This document shows positions 1 to 6,637 of a stretch of DNA of 17,916 nucleotides, one piece after another; within the stretch, counting starts at the first letter, position 1, and each line of letters begins with the position of its first letter. The notes under the pieces were generated by a model, which did not search any database, was not told where the DNA came from, and saw nothing but the letters and a program-made list of their open reading frames with translations. The position numbers and the translations under genes were made by a program. This stretch comes from 2-01-FULL-51-21 sp964348955 (GTDB taxonomy: Bacteria > Patescibacteriota > Minisyncoccia > Phycocordibacterales > 2-01-FULL-51-21). The stretch covers positions 1-17,916 of the forward strand of contig CAYGEN010000012.1 in the NCBI GenBank assembly GCA_964348955.1. The letters are read 5' to 3'.

Positions 1-2
1 CA

Positions 3-41
3 GGCATTGACGTGTACGCACCGGACAGCTTCTACAAATGA
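3..41 (+). CDS. 3' end of a protein cut by the window edge
   Basis: Twelve codons followed by TGA read GIDVYAPDSFYK and run off the left edge. The stop is followed at once by a GC-rich hairpin, as expected at the end of a gene. Too little is present to name a family. It could also be a chance open stretch. Confidence 0.35.
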   Translation, partial: GIDVYAPDSFYK

Positions 42-70
42 CCCCTCCCCGCGCGGAGCGCAGGAAGGGG
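42..70. terminator. GC-rich hairpin between convergent gene ends
   Basis: CCCCT at 42-46 pairs with AGGGG at 66-70, CC with GG at 63-64, and an inner GCGC-GGA-GCGC stem-loop lies at 51-61. It sits between the stop of the left-edge reading frame and the end of the minus-strand membrane gene. Neither side has a T-tract, so it may be a weak terminator or an mRNA 3'-end stabiliser. Confidence 0.35.
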
Positions 71-81
71 CGGACGGCTCT

Positions 82-693
82 TCACCGACGAGAGTCATGC
101 TCTGACCGGACATGCCTTGGCTCTGCAGGCAGAAACGCGTTGCGCAAGGAGAATGCGAGCGTAAAACCAAAAAAAAGCAGCAGTATATAGAGACTCATAA
201 TCTCGCCGTAGGAGAACGGCAGAGATCTGAATGCGCCGAGAACTATTGCAGAGCACCACGAAATAAACGAGAGGACGCCGCTCCAGAGGAGGGGGGTACG
301 GTGCCGACGGAACTCGTCGGAAGAGAGCAGGTGTGCGCCGACATGGCGTTTCAAGCGCGGGATGTGGCTGAAGTGGAGGAGGAATCCATTTGCAATAATG
401 ACGCCGACGATGGTCATTTTGGCGAGAAATTTCGTTGAGGCAAGATACTTTTCCGTGTCAAGAAGAAACATTCCCGCTCCGGAAAATAGAAGAAGCGCGA
501 GCCCCACGGTAACAAACCAGCTCGCCGTCATCAAAATATTCATTTCTGTTTTGGAAATAACAAAATCACGCATCGCTTTGAAAAAGAGTGCGTCGGATAG
601 GAACGCGCCGCCCGCGCCGAATGCAATCCCGAAGAGATGGGTAATAAGGAGAAGCGTCTTTATGTCGGCGAATGAAAAGAATGAAGAATCCAT
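82..693 (-). CDS. Five-helix integral membrane protein, unknown function
   Basis: The 203-residue product is strongly hydrophobic. Likely membrane segments are at about residues 12-35, 52-77, 88-110, 133-153 and 163-190. Basic and polar loops lie between them, including a His/Arg-rich loop near 106-130 (HFSHIPRLKRH). Scattered histidines in or next to helices would permit metal or haem binding, but no family signature supports this. The C-terminal tail is hydrophilic. The start at 693 is the first ATG; no convincing Shine-Dalgarno sequence precedes it. It is transcribed divergently from the dienelactone hydrolase gene across a gap that carries a large nested inverted repeat. I do not recognise the family and assign no function. 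Confidence 0.7.
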   Translation of the reverse strand: MDSSFFSFADIKTLLLITHLFGIAFGAGGAFLSDALFFKAMRDFVISKTEMNILMTASWFVTVGLALLLFSGAGMFLLDTEKYLASTKFLAKMTIVGVIIANGFLLHFSHIPRLKRHVGAHLLSSDEFRRHRTPLLWSGVLSFISWCSAIVLGAFRSLPFSYGEIMSLYILLLFFGFTLAFSLRNAFLPAEPRHVRSEHDSRR

Positions 694-741
694 ATTTACG
701 AGAGGTATAACTTGAACAAAGCGCGTATGTTCGGTGCCGTC

Positions 742-855
742 ATGGGTATGGTAATGAAGCTGGCTTTGTGTTCTACCTGTGGTCGGCTAGTGGATTCGGC
801 TAGCTCACCACAGGCTGAATGAGCGTCTGGAACCACTAACTTCATCAGAACCCAT
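742..855. repeat. Nested inverted repeat in the divergent intergenic region
   Basis: Three nested arm pairs share one centre: ATGGGT (742-747) with ACCCAT (850-855), ATGAAG (754-759) with CTTCAT (840-845), and CCTGTGGT (776-783) with ACCACAGG (807-814). The innermost hairpin continues with GCTAG (786-790) and CTAGC (800-804) around a 9-nt loop. The 8-mer TCGGCTAG also occurs twice directly (783-790 and 796-803). No T-tract follows. It could be a structured leader or small RNA on either strand, an operator region, or a decayed miniature mobile element. Confidence 0.6.
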
Positions 856-863
856 TTTTCAAG

Positions 864-869
864 TATAAT
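864..869 (+). promoter_or_regulatory. Consensus -10 box (TATAAT) upstream of dienelactone hydrolase
   Basis: A perfect TATAAT lies 24 bases before the ATG at 894. The -35 position is weak (TTCATC at 841-846, 17-bp spacer). Transcription would begin near 876, downstream of a possible GTG at 873, which favours the ATG at 894 as the start. Confidence 0.5.
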
Positions 870-893
870 AGAGTGGCTGATACATTACACGTT

Positions 894-1616
894 ATGCACG
901 GGGAATACCTTACGCTCAAACCAAAAAATAGTACGGAGATGCGCGCGTATGTCGCGCGTCCGACAGATTCGGGAAACGGATGCGGGATTATTGTTTTGCA
1001 AGAGGCGTTTGGCGTGAATGGGCATATTCGCGAAATTGCCGAGCGGTTTGCGAGCGAAGGTTATCTTGCTGTTGCGCCCGAGCTTTACCACCGCACGGGG
1101 AGCGGCGTTGAAATCGCCTACCATGACTTTGGCGCGGCAGAGCCGCACCGCGAAACGCTCACGGACGAGTTGCTTGGCGCCGACCTTGCCGCCACCTTTA
1201 TGTGGCTGGGGGCGCAAAAAGAAATAGCCGAAAGCCGCATTGCGTCTGTCGGCTTCTGCATGGGCGGACGCATTTCGTTTTTGGCAAACGAGCTTCTGCC
1301 GCTTAAAGCCGCGGTGTCATTTTACGGCGGCGGCATAGGCACACTCCTTGAAAAAGCGGGCGAGCTCCACGGCCCCATGCTTATGTGCTGGGGCGGGCAG
1401 GACAAACATATTCCGCACGAGGAGAAACGCGCCATAGTTGATACGCTTGACGCGCTCGGAAAGAAATACGTGAGCGTAGAATTTTCAGACGCAGGTCATG
1501 GGTTTTTTTGCAATGAACGCGAAAGTTACAACGAAGCCGCCGCCAAGGAGGCGTGGCCGCTCACGCTTGCGTTTCTCAGGGCGCGCATTTTTCCGCCGTC
1601 CAGTCATGGTGCCTGA
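894..1616 (+). CDS. Dienelactone hydrolase family alpha/beta-hydrolase
   Basis: A 240-residue cytosolic alpha/beta-hydrolase of the dienelactone hydrolase (carboxymethylenebutenolidase) family, which hydrolyses cyclic enol-lactones or related small esters. Counting from ATG 894, the family signatures are QEAFG (Glu37), GFCMGG with the nucleophile Cys122, WGGQDKHIP with Asp170, and DAGHGF with His202. This complete Cys-Asp-His triad plus buried Glu nearly matches the numbering remembered for Pseudomonas DLH (Glu36, Cys123, Asp171, His202). Length is typical. A GTG at 873 would add seven residues but lies upstream of the transcription start predicted from TATAAT at 864. The metallopeptidase gene follows 12 bases later, suggesting co-transcription. 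No other aromatic-degradation genes are present, so the true substrate is probably not dienelactone. Confidence 0.9.
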   Translation: MHGEYLTLKPKNSTEMRAYVARPTDSGNGCGIIVLQEAFGVNGHIREIAERFASEGYLAVAPELYHRTGSGVEIAYHDFGAAEPHRETLTDELLGADLAATFMWLGAQKEIAESRIASVGFCMGGRISFLANELLPLKAAVSFYGGGIGTLLEKAGELHGPMLMCWGGQDKHIPHEEKRAIVDTLDALGKKYVSVEFSDAGHGFFCNERESYNEAAAKEAWPLTLAFLRARIFPPSSHGA

Positions 1617-1628
1617 CAGGATGCGCGC

Positions 1629-2054
1629 ATGGAGAGAGTAGCCTTTGAACAATTAGTCGCCGAGGGGTTTGGGGCTATTCCAAAAAATTTTAGAGAGGGC
1701 ATTAAAAACACCGTATTTATTGTGGAAGATGAACCCTCCGAAGAGGTGCGTCGGGAGGAGAACCTCCTTGCAGGCGAGACACTCCTTGGCCATTACTTTG
1801 GCGTTCCGCTTTCCGAGCGGGGAGATAGCTACGGCATTGGCGCGGTTGTGCCAGATATTATCACGCTCTATCAAAAACCAATTGAAGAAGAAGCCGCTAA
1901 CTTACTAATTACTAAACACCGAGTGTTTAGTAATTTTGAGGAGGCGGTGCGGAAGGTGGTGGCTGACACCGTCTGGCACGAAATTGCGCACCACTTCGGC
2001 TTTGACGAAAGGGAAGTTCGCCGCCGTGAAATCAAACAGCACTCCGACCGCTGA
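1629..2054 (+). CDS. Small zincin-like metallopeptidase (PF06262-type) with palindrome insertion
   Basis: A 141-residue protein of the short zincin-like metallopeptidase family (once DUF1025). The zinc motif HEIAHHFGFDE has His117, Glu118 and His121 near the C-terminus, and the preceding strand (DIITLYQKPIEEE) is in the family's usual place. The substrate is unknown. Between that strand and the HExxH helix, residues 93-102 (LITKHRVFSN) are encoded exactly by a perfect DNA palindrome; homologues as I recall them go more directly from this strand into the helix, so it looks like an in-frame insertion. An AGGA at 1618-1621 gives a modest ribosome site for ATG 1629. The gene follows the hydrolase closely. 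The insertion leaves zinc residues intact, so activity may persist. Confidence 0.85.
   Translation: MERVAFEQLVAEGFGAIPKNFREGIKNTVFIVEDEPSEEVRREENLLAGETLLGHYFGVPLSERGDSYGIGAVVPDIITLYQKPIEEEAANLLITKHRVFSNFEEAVRKVVADTVWHEIAHHFGFDEREVRRREIKQHSDR
1907..1935. repeat. Perfect 13-bp-arm palindrome inside the metallopeptidase gene
   Basis: AATTACTAAACAC (1907-1919) and GTGTTTAGTAATT (1923-1935) are exact reverse complements around CGA. It is AT-rich in a GC-rich gene and stays in frame. The left flank adds another TTACTAA (1902-1908), giving a direct TTACTAATTACTAA. It resembles protein-coding palindromic elements such as the Rickettsia palindromic elements in kind, not in sequence. Confidence 0.85.
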
Positions 2055-2103
2055 GCAATAATACACTCACCCGCAATACTCCTGCCCGCTTTCACTCTTT
2101 TTA

Positions 2104-2183
2104 CACTTCGACAAAGCGCGGAGGTTTACCTCCGCGTCTGGCGAAGTGCCCTGAGCGAGGAGTGAGACGACGAGTCAAAGGGC
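2104..2183. repeat. Composite hairpin repeat, possible miniature element
   Basis: CACTTCG (2104-2110) pairs with CGAAGTG (2142-2148), enclosing CGCGGAGG (2117-2124), TTTA and CCTCCGCG (2129-2136). A second element abuts it, with GCCCT (2148-2152) and AGGGC (2179-2183) as outer arms. The GCCCTGAGCGAG wording resembles short GC-rich palindromes widely dispersed in CPR and other metagenomic genomes; that comparison is from memory. It fills the gap between the metallopeptidase gene and the next terminator and holds no reading frame of note. Confidence 0.6.
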
Positions 2184-2202
2184 ATGCTACTCAGTGTCTG
2201 CG

Positions 2203-2244
2203 CAAGCGCGGGGGGGCTTGCCCCCGCGTGCTTGACGGTTTTTT
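2203..2244 (+). terminator. Rho-independent terminator-like hairpin
   Basis: CAAGC (2203-2207) and GCGGGGG (2208-2214) pair with CCCCCGC (2221-2227) and GCTTG (2230-2234) with a two-base bulge and a GGCTTG loop. ACGG and then six T residues (2239-2244) follow. It probably ends the hydrolase-metallopeptidase transcript and shields the nuclease gene. Confidence 0.6.
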
Positions 2245-2271
2245 GGGTGGCTCATGCTGGTGCGTTATACT
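2243..2271 (+). promoter_or_regulatory. Promoter for the PD-(D/E)XK nuclease gene
   Basis: TTGGGT (2243-2248), a 17-bp spacer and TATACT (2266-2271). The start codon at 2282 is only 11 bases downstream, so the mRNA would be nearly leaderless. GAAGGGG at 2272-2278 also resembles a ribosome site. Confidence 0.45.
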
Positions 2272-2281
2272 GAAGGGGACT

Positions 2282-3100
2282 ATGGCGAAACAAGCTATTC
2301 CCATCAAACACTGGACGCACTCCTCGCTCATGTCGTTTTTGAGGAATCCGCTTGCCTGGTACAAACGCTATGTTGAGCTTATCTACGACACGCCGTCCTC
2401 GCCCTCGGCGATTGTCGGACGCGCGGGACACTTGGCACTCGAGCATTTCTACTCCGGCCTTGGAAAAGAGGCGGCTATCCAACTCGGACTTGACTATCTG
2501 CGCGGGGTCCCTGACTTTGAAATTAATTTTGGGCAAGCGAAGAGCCGGGGCGCGCAAAAGAAAAAGCGTGCGGCAATGGAAAAAGAGTACCTTCAGGCTA
2601 TTTTCTTCTATCTCGCGCGACCGCCTCGCTACAGGGTGCTCGGCGTTGAGGTAAAAGCGGTGGCAAAGGTGGAGGGACTACCTCTGCCGCTCAAGGCAGT
2701 TTCAGACCTTGTCGTAGCTTCGCGGATTGAAAAGGGAGCGGTGGACATCGTGGACCACAAATTCGTTGACTCGTTCAGCAAGCAAGGCGCGGGCAAAACG
2801 CTTTTCATCATACAGGCGCTCTTCAACTATTACACCGTGCGTGAGGCGTTTGGAAAACCCGTTCGGCGTTTTATTATTCAGGAATGTAAAAAGACTCGCA
2901 ATGCCGACGGCTCATCGCAAATGCGCCGCTACACGATTGACTTTCAATCATTGGAAGACGATTTTGCTCTTTTTCATCGACTCATAAACGACGCAACGCA
3001 AGAGATTTCGCGCGACCGCCTCTACCTGCCTAATCCGTCCGACCTCTTTGATGGGGAGGATTCGTTTGCGCTGTATCGGATGGGTCTCGTGGACGATTAA
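2282..3100 (+). CDS. PD-(D/E)XK superfamily nuclease (RecB/Cas4-like domain)
   Basis: A 272-residue protein matching the RecB/AddB/Cas4-like PD-(D/E)XK nuclease fold. In order: an N-terminal helix with WTHSSLMSFLRNP (10-23); GRAGHLALEHFY with His50; a strand GVEVKA (121-126); Asp142 in VSDLVV; the D-x-K motif IVDHKF (Asp158, Lys160); and the downstream helix QALFNYY (Gln178, Tyr183). Together these form the metal-binding and catalytic site, so it should be an active DNA nuclease. No helicase domain, cas genes or CRISPR repeats are nearby, so a stand-alone DNA repair or recombination role is more likely than CRISPR adaptation. ATG 2282 is chosen because it follows a GAAGGGG site and the homologous core starts there; an upstream extension would translate the terminator hairpin. 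Confidence 0.85.
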   Translation: MAKQAIPIKHWTHSSLMSFLRNPLAWYKRYVELIYDTPSSPSAIVGRAGHLALEHFYSGLGKEAAIQLGLDYLRGVPDFEINFGQAKSRGAQKKKRAAMEKEYLQAIFFYLARPPRYRVLGVEVKAVAKVEGLPLPLKAVSDLVVASRIEKGAVDIVDHKFVDSFSKQGAGKTLFIIQALFNYYTVREAFGKPVRRFIIQECKKTRNADGSSQMRRYTIDFQSLEDDFALFHRLINDATQEISRDRLYLPNPSDLFDGEDSFALYRMGLVDD

Positions 3101-3112
3101 TGAGACGCCCTC

Positions 3113-3940
3113 TTACCGCAGGCCGCCGCCCGCCGCAGGAAACTTTGAGGGCAGGAGTTGTTCAACGAGCTGGCTCACAAAATCGTAGGGGAGCGCGCCG
3201 CTCATACTCAATGATTTTTTGTCGCTTGAAATGGTAATCGTGCCGGCGGGCAATTGGCTGATGGCGTTTTGAAGAACAAGGAGCATGGAGTTGCTGATGC
3301 CGCCTTTGGGAACGAATATGGTGAAGGGTGTGCCTTGTCCGCCTGCGGCAACTGCCTCTTTATAGCTCTCGTTAACTTTATTCGCATGCTTGCCGCTTGA
3401 AAGGCAGGCGCTGAATGTCTCCTCATTGAGACCAATTTCCTTTGCGATTTTAGGGAGTTGATTCAAGTCCAACCCATTATTTGAAGGCGTTACTTCAAAG
3501 AGTTTATCGGTAAATGCCCAGAATGCCGTATTACCACCTGCTTCAGCGGCGCATTCCGTTGCCTCCGCTTCTTTTGGCGCTTTCGGGTGAAGCTGAACGA
3601 GCGGGAATTGGCGATATACCCAGGCGACGTCGCCTTCTTTGCCGTACTGGTTCATAATACGCTGGAGCGTGGTATGGAATTGCTTGCAGAACGGGCATTC
3701 AAAGTCAGAGTATTCAATAATGAGAAGCTCGGCGCTTGGTTTGCCGAGCACATGTTCCGAGGCGGTAACTGGTTTAAATTCAATTTGTACGGACGCATTT
3801 TTTACTCCATCAGTGGCGCCCTTTGACGGCATAGAGGGAGTTTTGTTGATGAACACCGCCCCCGCAATTAGAATACCTGCAACGACAATAGCTATCGGAA
3901 TACTCACATTACTTTTCTTTGCCTCGGTTGTTTCTTCCAT
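3113..3940 (-). CDS. Membrane-anchored DsbA-like thioredoxin-fold oxidoreductase
   Basis: The 275-residue product has a short cytosolic N-terminus, one membrane helix (about residues 13-32) and an extracytoplasmic thioredoxin-fold domain of the DsbA/Thioredoxin_4 type. The redox motif is Cys82-Pro-Phe-Cys85 after the usual IIEYSDFE strand, and the cis-proline is in GGQGTPFTIF (Thr204-Pro205). An inserted helical domain lies between. Proteins of this sort oxidise or isomerise disulfides in secreted proteins. Two more cysteines (130, 179) lie in the helical insert. No DsbB or VKOR partner is in the window. An extended -10 promoter lies just upstream, but no clear Shine-Dalgarno site. The gene converges with the nuclease gene, 12 bases between stops. 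The last residues (AAGGGLR) look unstructured. Confidence 0.92.
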   Translation of the reverse strand: MEETTEAKKSNVSIPIAIVVAGILIAGAVFINKTPSMPSKGATDGVKNASVQIEFKPVTASEHVLGKPSAELLIIEYSDFECPFCKQFHTTLQRIMNQYGKEGDVAWVYRQFPLVQLHPKAPKEAEATECAAEAGGNTAFWAFTDKLFEVTPSNNGLDLNQLPKIAKEIGLNEETFSACLSSGKHANKVNESYKEAVAAGGQGTPFTIFVPKGGISNSMLLVLQNAISQLPAGTITISSDKKSLSMSGALPYDFVSQLVEQLLPSKFPAAGGGLR

Positions 3941-3970
3941 GGTGTATGTTTTTGATTAACGAATTGTTGC

Positions 3971-3979
3971 ATTATACCA
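3971..3979 (-). promoter_or_regulatory. Extended -10 promoter for the DsbA-like gene
   Basis: On the minus strand TGG-TATAAT, a TGn extended -10 element with a perfect hexamer, lies 31 bases before the start at 3940. A TTCATT at about -35 is weak, as often tolerated with extended -10 promoters. Confidence 0.6.
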
Positions 3980-4009
3980 ATACGAGTTCCAAAATGAAAG
4001 TAGAATGAG

Positions 4010-4585
4010 TTAAAACGGCAAGGAGTGGGTCATACCGCTCTCAGCCTTTTGCTCCCACGCGGAAGTATCAAGCTTGATTTCCCGAACCTGCGCGAGGTCT
4101 TTGTATTTGAGGCACTGGTGCAGGAGCGCATATTCGTAGAGCTCCTTCGTGATACGCACATCCTCAAGGCAGTATTCACGAATCTTATCAATCTTGCCTT
4201 CCCGCCACCATTTCACCGCCTGAAGGCCGCCCGCGAGCTTCTTTTTACCGAGCGTCGCTTCCGCCAGAGAATCAAGCCGCAGACGCCGTCCGAGCACCTC
4301 TTTGACTTCTTTCAAGAGGTCAAGACTTTTTATTCCCTGTAAGTCGCCCGGGTAGTAGCGGTTTAAGAGCGGAATATCAAAATGGTCTGAATTGTAGCCG
4401 ATGAGCAAATCAGCTTGCTCAAGAATGGGCCACAGGCGCGGCAGGTCTTTTTCAAGGAAGCTGTCATAGCGGCCTGTCTCCGAATCATAGATACAAACCA
4501 TGGAAAGATCCAATTTCGCGGGGTCAAAAGAAGCGCCGCTCACGAAATCATTTTTCGTTTCAATGTCAAAAACTATTTTTTTCAT
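4010..4585 (-). CDS. DnaQ-like DEDD 3'-5' exonuclease / RNase H-like protein
   Basis: A 191-residue protein with the ribonuclease H-like fold of DEDD exonucleases (RNase_H_2/YprB type). Exo I is FDIET (Asp7, Glu9), Exo II is IGYNSDHFD (Asn65, Asp70), and Exo III is YCLEDV (Tyr138, Asp142), the DEDDy arrangement. All four acidic metal ligands are present, so 3'-5' exonuclease activity on DNA or RNA is likely. A proofreading role is possible but no polymerase domain is attached. Its ATG overlaps the hisS stop as ATGA (4582-4585), a standard sign of translational coupling, so it is expressed as the second gene of the hisS transcript. No obvious terminator follows; the DsbA-like gene starts 69 bases downstream. 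Confidence 0.88.
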   Translation of the reverse strand: MKKIVFDIETKNDFVSGASFDPAKLDLSMVCIYDSETGRYDSFLEKDLPRLWPILEQADLLIGYNSDHFDIPLLNRYYPGDLQGIKSLDLLKEVKEVLGRRLRLDSLAEATLGKKKLAGGLQAVKWWREGKIDKIREYCLEDVRITKELYEYALLHQCLKYKDLAQVREIKLDTSAWEQKAESGMTHSLPF

Positions 4586-5814
4586 TTCTTTTTATTGATA
4601 TGCTCAACAAGCGCGCTTTCGTTTAGCACCACTTCCTCACTCGAGGCGAGATTTTTTAGCTTGAACGCTCCACGTTGTATTTCTTCTTCGCCGATACAAA
4701 GAACATACGGGATGCGCTGTTTGTCGGCGCTTTTAATTTTATCCCCCACCTTGCGATTTGTCGTATCAAGCGCAACCCGGATGCCGCTTTCGCGTAGGCG
4801 CTGTGCAAGCTCTTGCGCGAAGCTGTTTGCCATATCACTGACCGTGCATACCGAGAGGTCGGTCGTTTGGCGGTAACCTCCAAGTAGGTTGTGCGTCTCA
4901 AGAAAATCTCGCGTCGTTACATCCCCCATGCCAAAACCGACTGCCGGCACTTTTTCCGCTCCAAAAAGTTCAAGAAGATTATCGTAGCGCCCGCCGCCGA
5001 AAAGTGAGCGGGTATTTTCAGGCGCGGTATCAAAGACTTCAAACACGATGCCGGTGTAGTAATCAAAACCGCGCACGACCGCGGAGTCAAAACGGACATT
5101 TTTAATTCCCCGTGCGGCGAGTGTCTCAATGAGCGCGGCGCTTTCCGCGTCAGGGTCATAAGGAAAAACGAAAGGCTCGCCGACAATCTCTTGCGCCGTT
5201 TCTTCAAAGTTTTCAACTTTGTCTTTTTTATCTAAAAGCAGGCGGAGTTTCTTTGCCTGAATATCGTCTAATCCATATTTGATTAAAAGCGCGGCGAGCG
5301 TTTTGCGGTTGTTGATACGTATCTCAAAATCTTCATCGCGTGCGCCGAATGTTTTCATAAGACGATAGGCAAGTGAAATGACCTCTACCTCCGCCTCATT
5401 GTTTGCCACCCCCAAGATGTCGCAATTGAGTTGCCAGTGCTCGCGGAGACGTCCGCGTTGGGGTCGTTCATAGCGAAAAATGTTGGGGATGGAAAACCAG
5501 CGCAAAGGAAAGGCAAGGTCGCGCCTTCTCGCGGCAACCATGCGCGCTAAGGTTGGGGTCATTTCAGGGCGAAGCGTTACCTCACGCTTCCCGCGGTCTT
5601 TGAACGAATAGGTCTGCTCGTTTACAATTTCCTCGCTTGTTTTTGACGCATAGAGCTCCGTCGGCTCAAGAAGCGATGCGCTGTATTCCACATAGCCGAA
5701 ACTCTCGGCAACATTACGCCACACCTCAAAGAGATATTTTTGAACCGCCATATCCTCGGGATAGAAATCCCGAACGCCTTTATAGTTTTCCGTGGGTATT
5801 TTGCGGTCGTTCAT
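4582..5814 (-). CDS. hisS: Histidyl-tRNA synthetase
   Basis: A class II aminoacyl-tRNA synthetase charging tRNA-His with histidine in the cytosol. Seen in order: the N-terminal KGVRDFYPED signature; motif 1; motif 2 with LRPEMTPTLAR and FRYERPQRGRLREHWQ; the HisRS-specific strand RGFDYYTGIVFEVF (histidine-binding loop); motif 3 with GGGRYDNLL and VGFGMG; and a C-terminal anticodon-binding domain ending LVEHINKKK. Length from ATG 5814 is 410 residues, normal for bacterial HisRS. An in-frame ATG at 5841 would add nine residues (MLKYISPLI) not typical of the family; neither start has a good Shine-Dalgarno site. Its stop overlaps the exonuclease start. A 14-bp-arm hairpin lies just upstream. Confidence 0.95.
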   Translation of the reverse strand: MNDRKIPTENYKGVRDFYPEDMAVQKYLFEVWRNVAESFGYVEYSASLLEPTELYASKTSEEIVNEQTYSFKDRGKREVTLRPEMTPTLARMVAARRRDLAFPLRWFSIPNIFRYERPQRGRLREHWQLNCDILGVANNEAEVEVISLAYRLMKTFGARDEDFEIRINNRKTLAALLIKYGLDDIQAKKLRLLLDKKDKVENFEETAQEIVGEPFVFPYDPDAESAALIETLAARGIKNVRFDSAVVRGFDYYTGIVFEVFDTAPENTRSLFGGGRYDNLLELFGAEKVPAVGFGMGDVTTRDFLETHNLLGGYRQTTDLSVCTVSDMANSFAQELAQRLRESGIRVALDTTNRKVGDKIKSADKQRIPYVLCIGEEEIQRGAFKLKNLASSEEVVLNESALVEHINKKK

Positions 5815-5845
5815 AATAAGAGGGGAAATATATTTTAACATAATA

Positions 5846-5876
5846 ACGTCCGGTCTGCCTTCGGCAGACCGGACGT
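5846..5876 (-). terminator. 14-bp hairpin with UUCG-type loop upstream of hisS
   Basis: ACGTCCGGTCTGCC (5846-5859) and GGCAGACCGGACGT (5863-5876) pair perfectly; on the plus strand the tip reads C-TTCG-G, a stable tetraloop. On the minus strand it lies 22 bases after the GcrA-like gene's stop and is followed by TATTATG and an AT-rich run. It may terminate that gene, act in the hisS leader, or be a dispersed palindromic repeat. Confidence 0.55.
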
Positions 5877-5898
5877 CAACTGCATTTCAGAGCGGCCT

Positions 5899-6435
5899 TC
5901 ACGCCCCCTCATTTCTGCGTTTATCCAATTCCTTCTGGTCGGCTTTGTTCATGCGAATGGCTTCGGTAAGGTGCTCGGCGCAATACTTGCGTCCCGGTTG
6001 CGCCGTGTTGCCGCACGTTTGCCACTGGCACCGATTGCGAGGGAATTCATGTCCTCGTTTTTCTCTCGCATTCATTATTTTGCGAAGCCTGTCACGCCTC
6101 TCTTTCTCCAGAGCCACCAATTTCTCCTGCTCCACCGTGGAAAGAGGAGAATGCCTCATCGGAGGCGGAAGGGAGTATGGAGGCGAAGTCCATTCGCGTT
6201 TCTTTTTCTCCTCCTCCTCCAGCGCCCTTCTTTTTTGTGGGTTATGTTTGACCCGGGAGATTTGCCCGATAACCGCATGGTAAGAAACCGGTTGTTTTAC
6301 AATTCGTTCAATTTCTTCCACGATAGCGGTGCGCGAACAGCCCTCGCCAACTCTTTTCATGAGTAGCGCATCTAGCTCAATAGTCCAGCGTACTTTAGGC
6401 GCTCTTTTCTTCCTTACACCCTTTTCTTTCTTCAT
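5899..6435 (-). CDS. GcrA-like DNA-binding regulator
   Basis: A 178-residue basic protein. The N-terminal half carries a GcrA-type helix-turn-helix: W17-T-x-E, a G-x-S turn (GCSRTAIVEEI, about 32-42), and SYHAVIGQISR (51-61), close to the remembered GcrA pattern rnAViGkvhRlgL. The C-terminal half has RCQWQTCGNTAQPGRKYCAEH (135-155) with Cys136, Cys141, Cys152 and His155, matching the GcrA C-terminal motif (pGkpYCxxH) and probably binding zinc. A charged, proline-containing linker lies between. In Alphaproteobacteria GcrA binds sigma-70 and methylated GANTC promoters; whether this holds here is unknown. A GGAG six bases before ATG 6435 supports the start. A Myb/SANT-like phage-type DNA-binding protein is the main alternative. 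Confidence 0.65.
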   Translation of the reverse strand: MKKEKGVRKKRAPKVRWTIELDALLMKRVGEGCSRTAIVEEIERIVKQPVSYHAVIGQISRVKHNPQKRRALEEEEKKKREWTSPPYSLPPPMRHSPLSTVEQEKLVALEKERRDRLRKIMNAREKRGHEFPRNRCQWQTCGNTAQPGRKYCAEHLTEAIRMNKADQKELDKRRNEGA

Positions 6436-6581
6436 GGCGTACTCCGTGGGAAAGGTGACATTCTATCGCAAGCATAAGGAGTTTTTGGCCGCGAAGCAAA
6501 TTTTGGTCGGGCGGGCGCTGGTCCCTGGCAGATTCCGAAGCCGCGATGAGCAGTTCCTAAACCCCGCTCTAAATATGCGTG

Positions 6582-6590
6582 TGGTATGAT
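6582..6590 (+). promoter_or_regulatory. Extended -10 element upstream of the FAD-linked oxidase
   Basis: TGG-TATGAT lies 48 bases before ATG 6638 in an otherwise featureless intergenic stretch (6436-6637). No good -35 box is visible. The same GGTATGATATG wording recurs at 17890-17900, at the right edge. Confidence 0.45.
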
Positions 6591-6637
6591 ATGAAAACAT
6601 CGGAAAAAGGACCTATACAAAACTGAAAAATATTACC

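Noticed and set aside
112..715. Plus-strand open frames opposite the membrane protein gene
   Set aside because: They mirror the minus-strand gene, are rich in basic residues and lack membrane or domain patterns.
694..872. tRNA or known riboswitch in the inverted repeat
   Set aside because: No T-loop GTTCRA, D-loop or acceptor arm fits, and no riboswitch core is recognisable by eye.
2104..2244. CRISPR array
   Set aside because: Hairpins differ from each other, there is no regular repeat-spacer pattern, and no cas genes are present despite the Cas4-like nuclease fold nearby.
2162..2281. Upstream extension of the PD-(D/E)XK nuclease frame
   Set aside because: It reads through a terminator hairpin with T-tract, and the family core begins at ATG 2282.
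6436..6637. Short gene in the intergenic stretch
   Set aside because: The open frame on the minus strand covers the regulator's promoter and ribosome site and has no family-like features.
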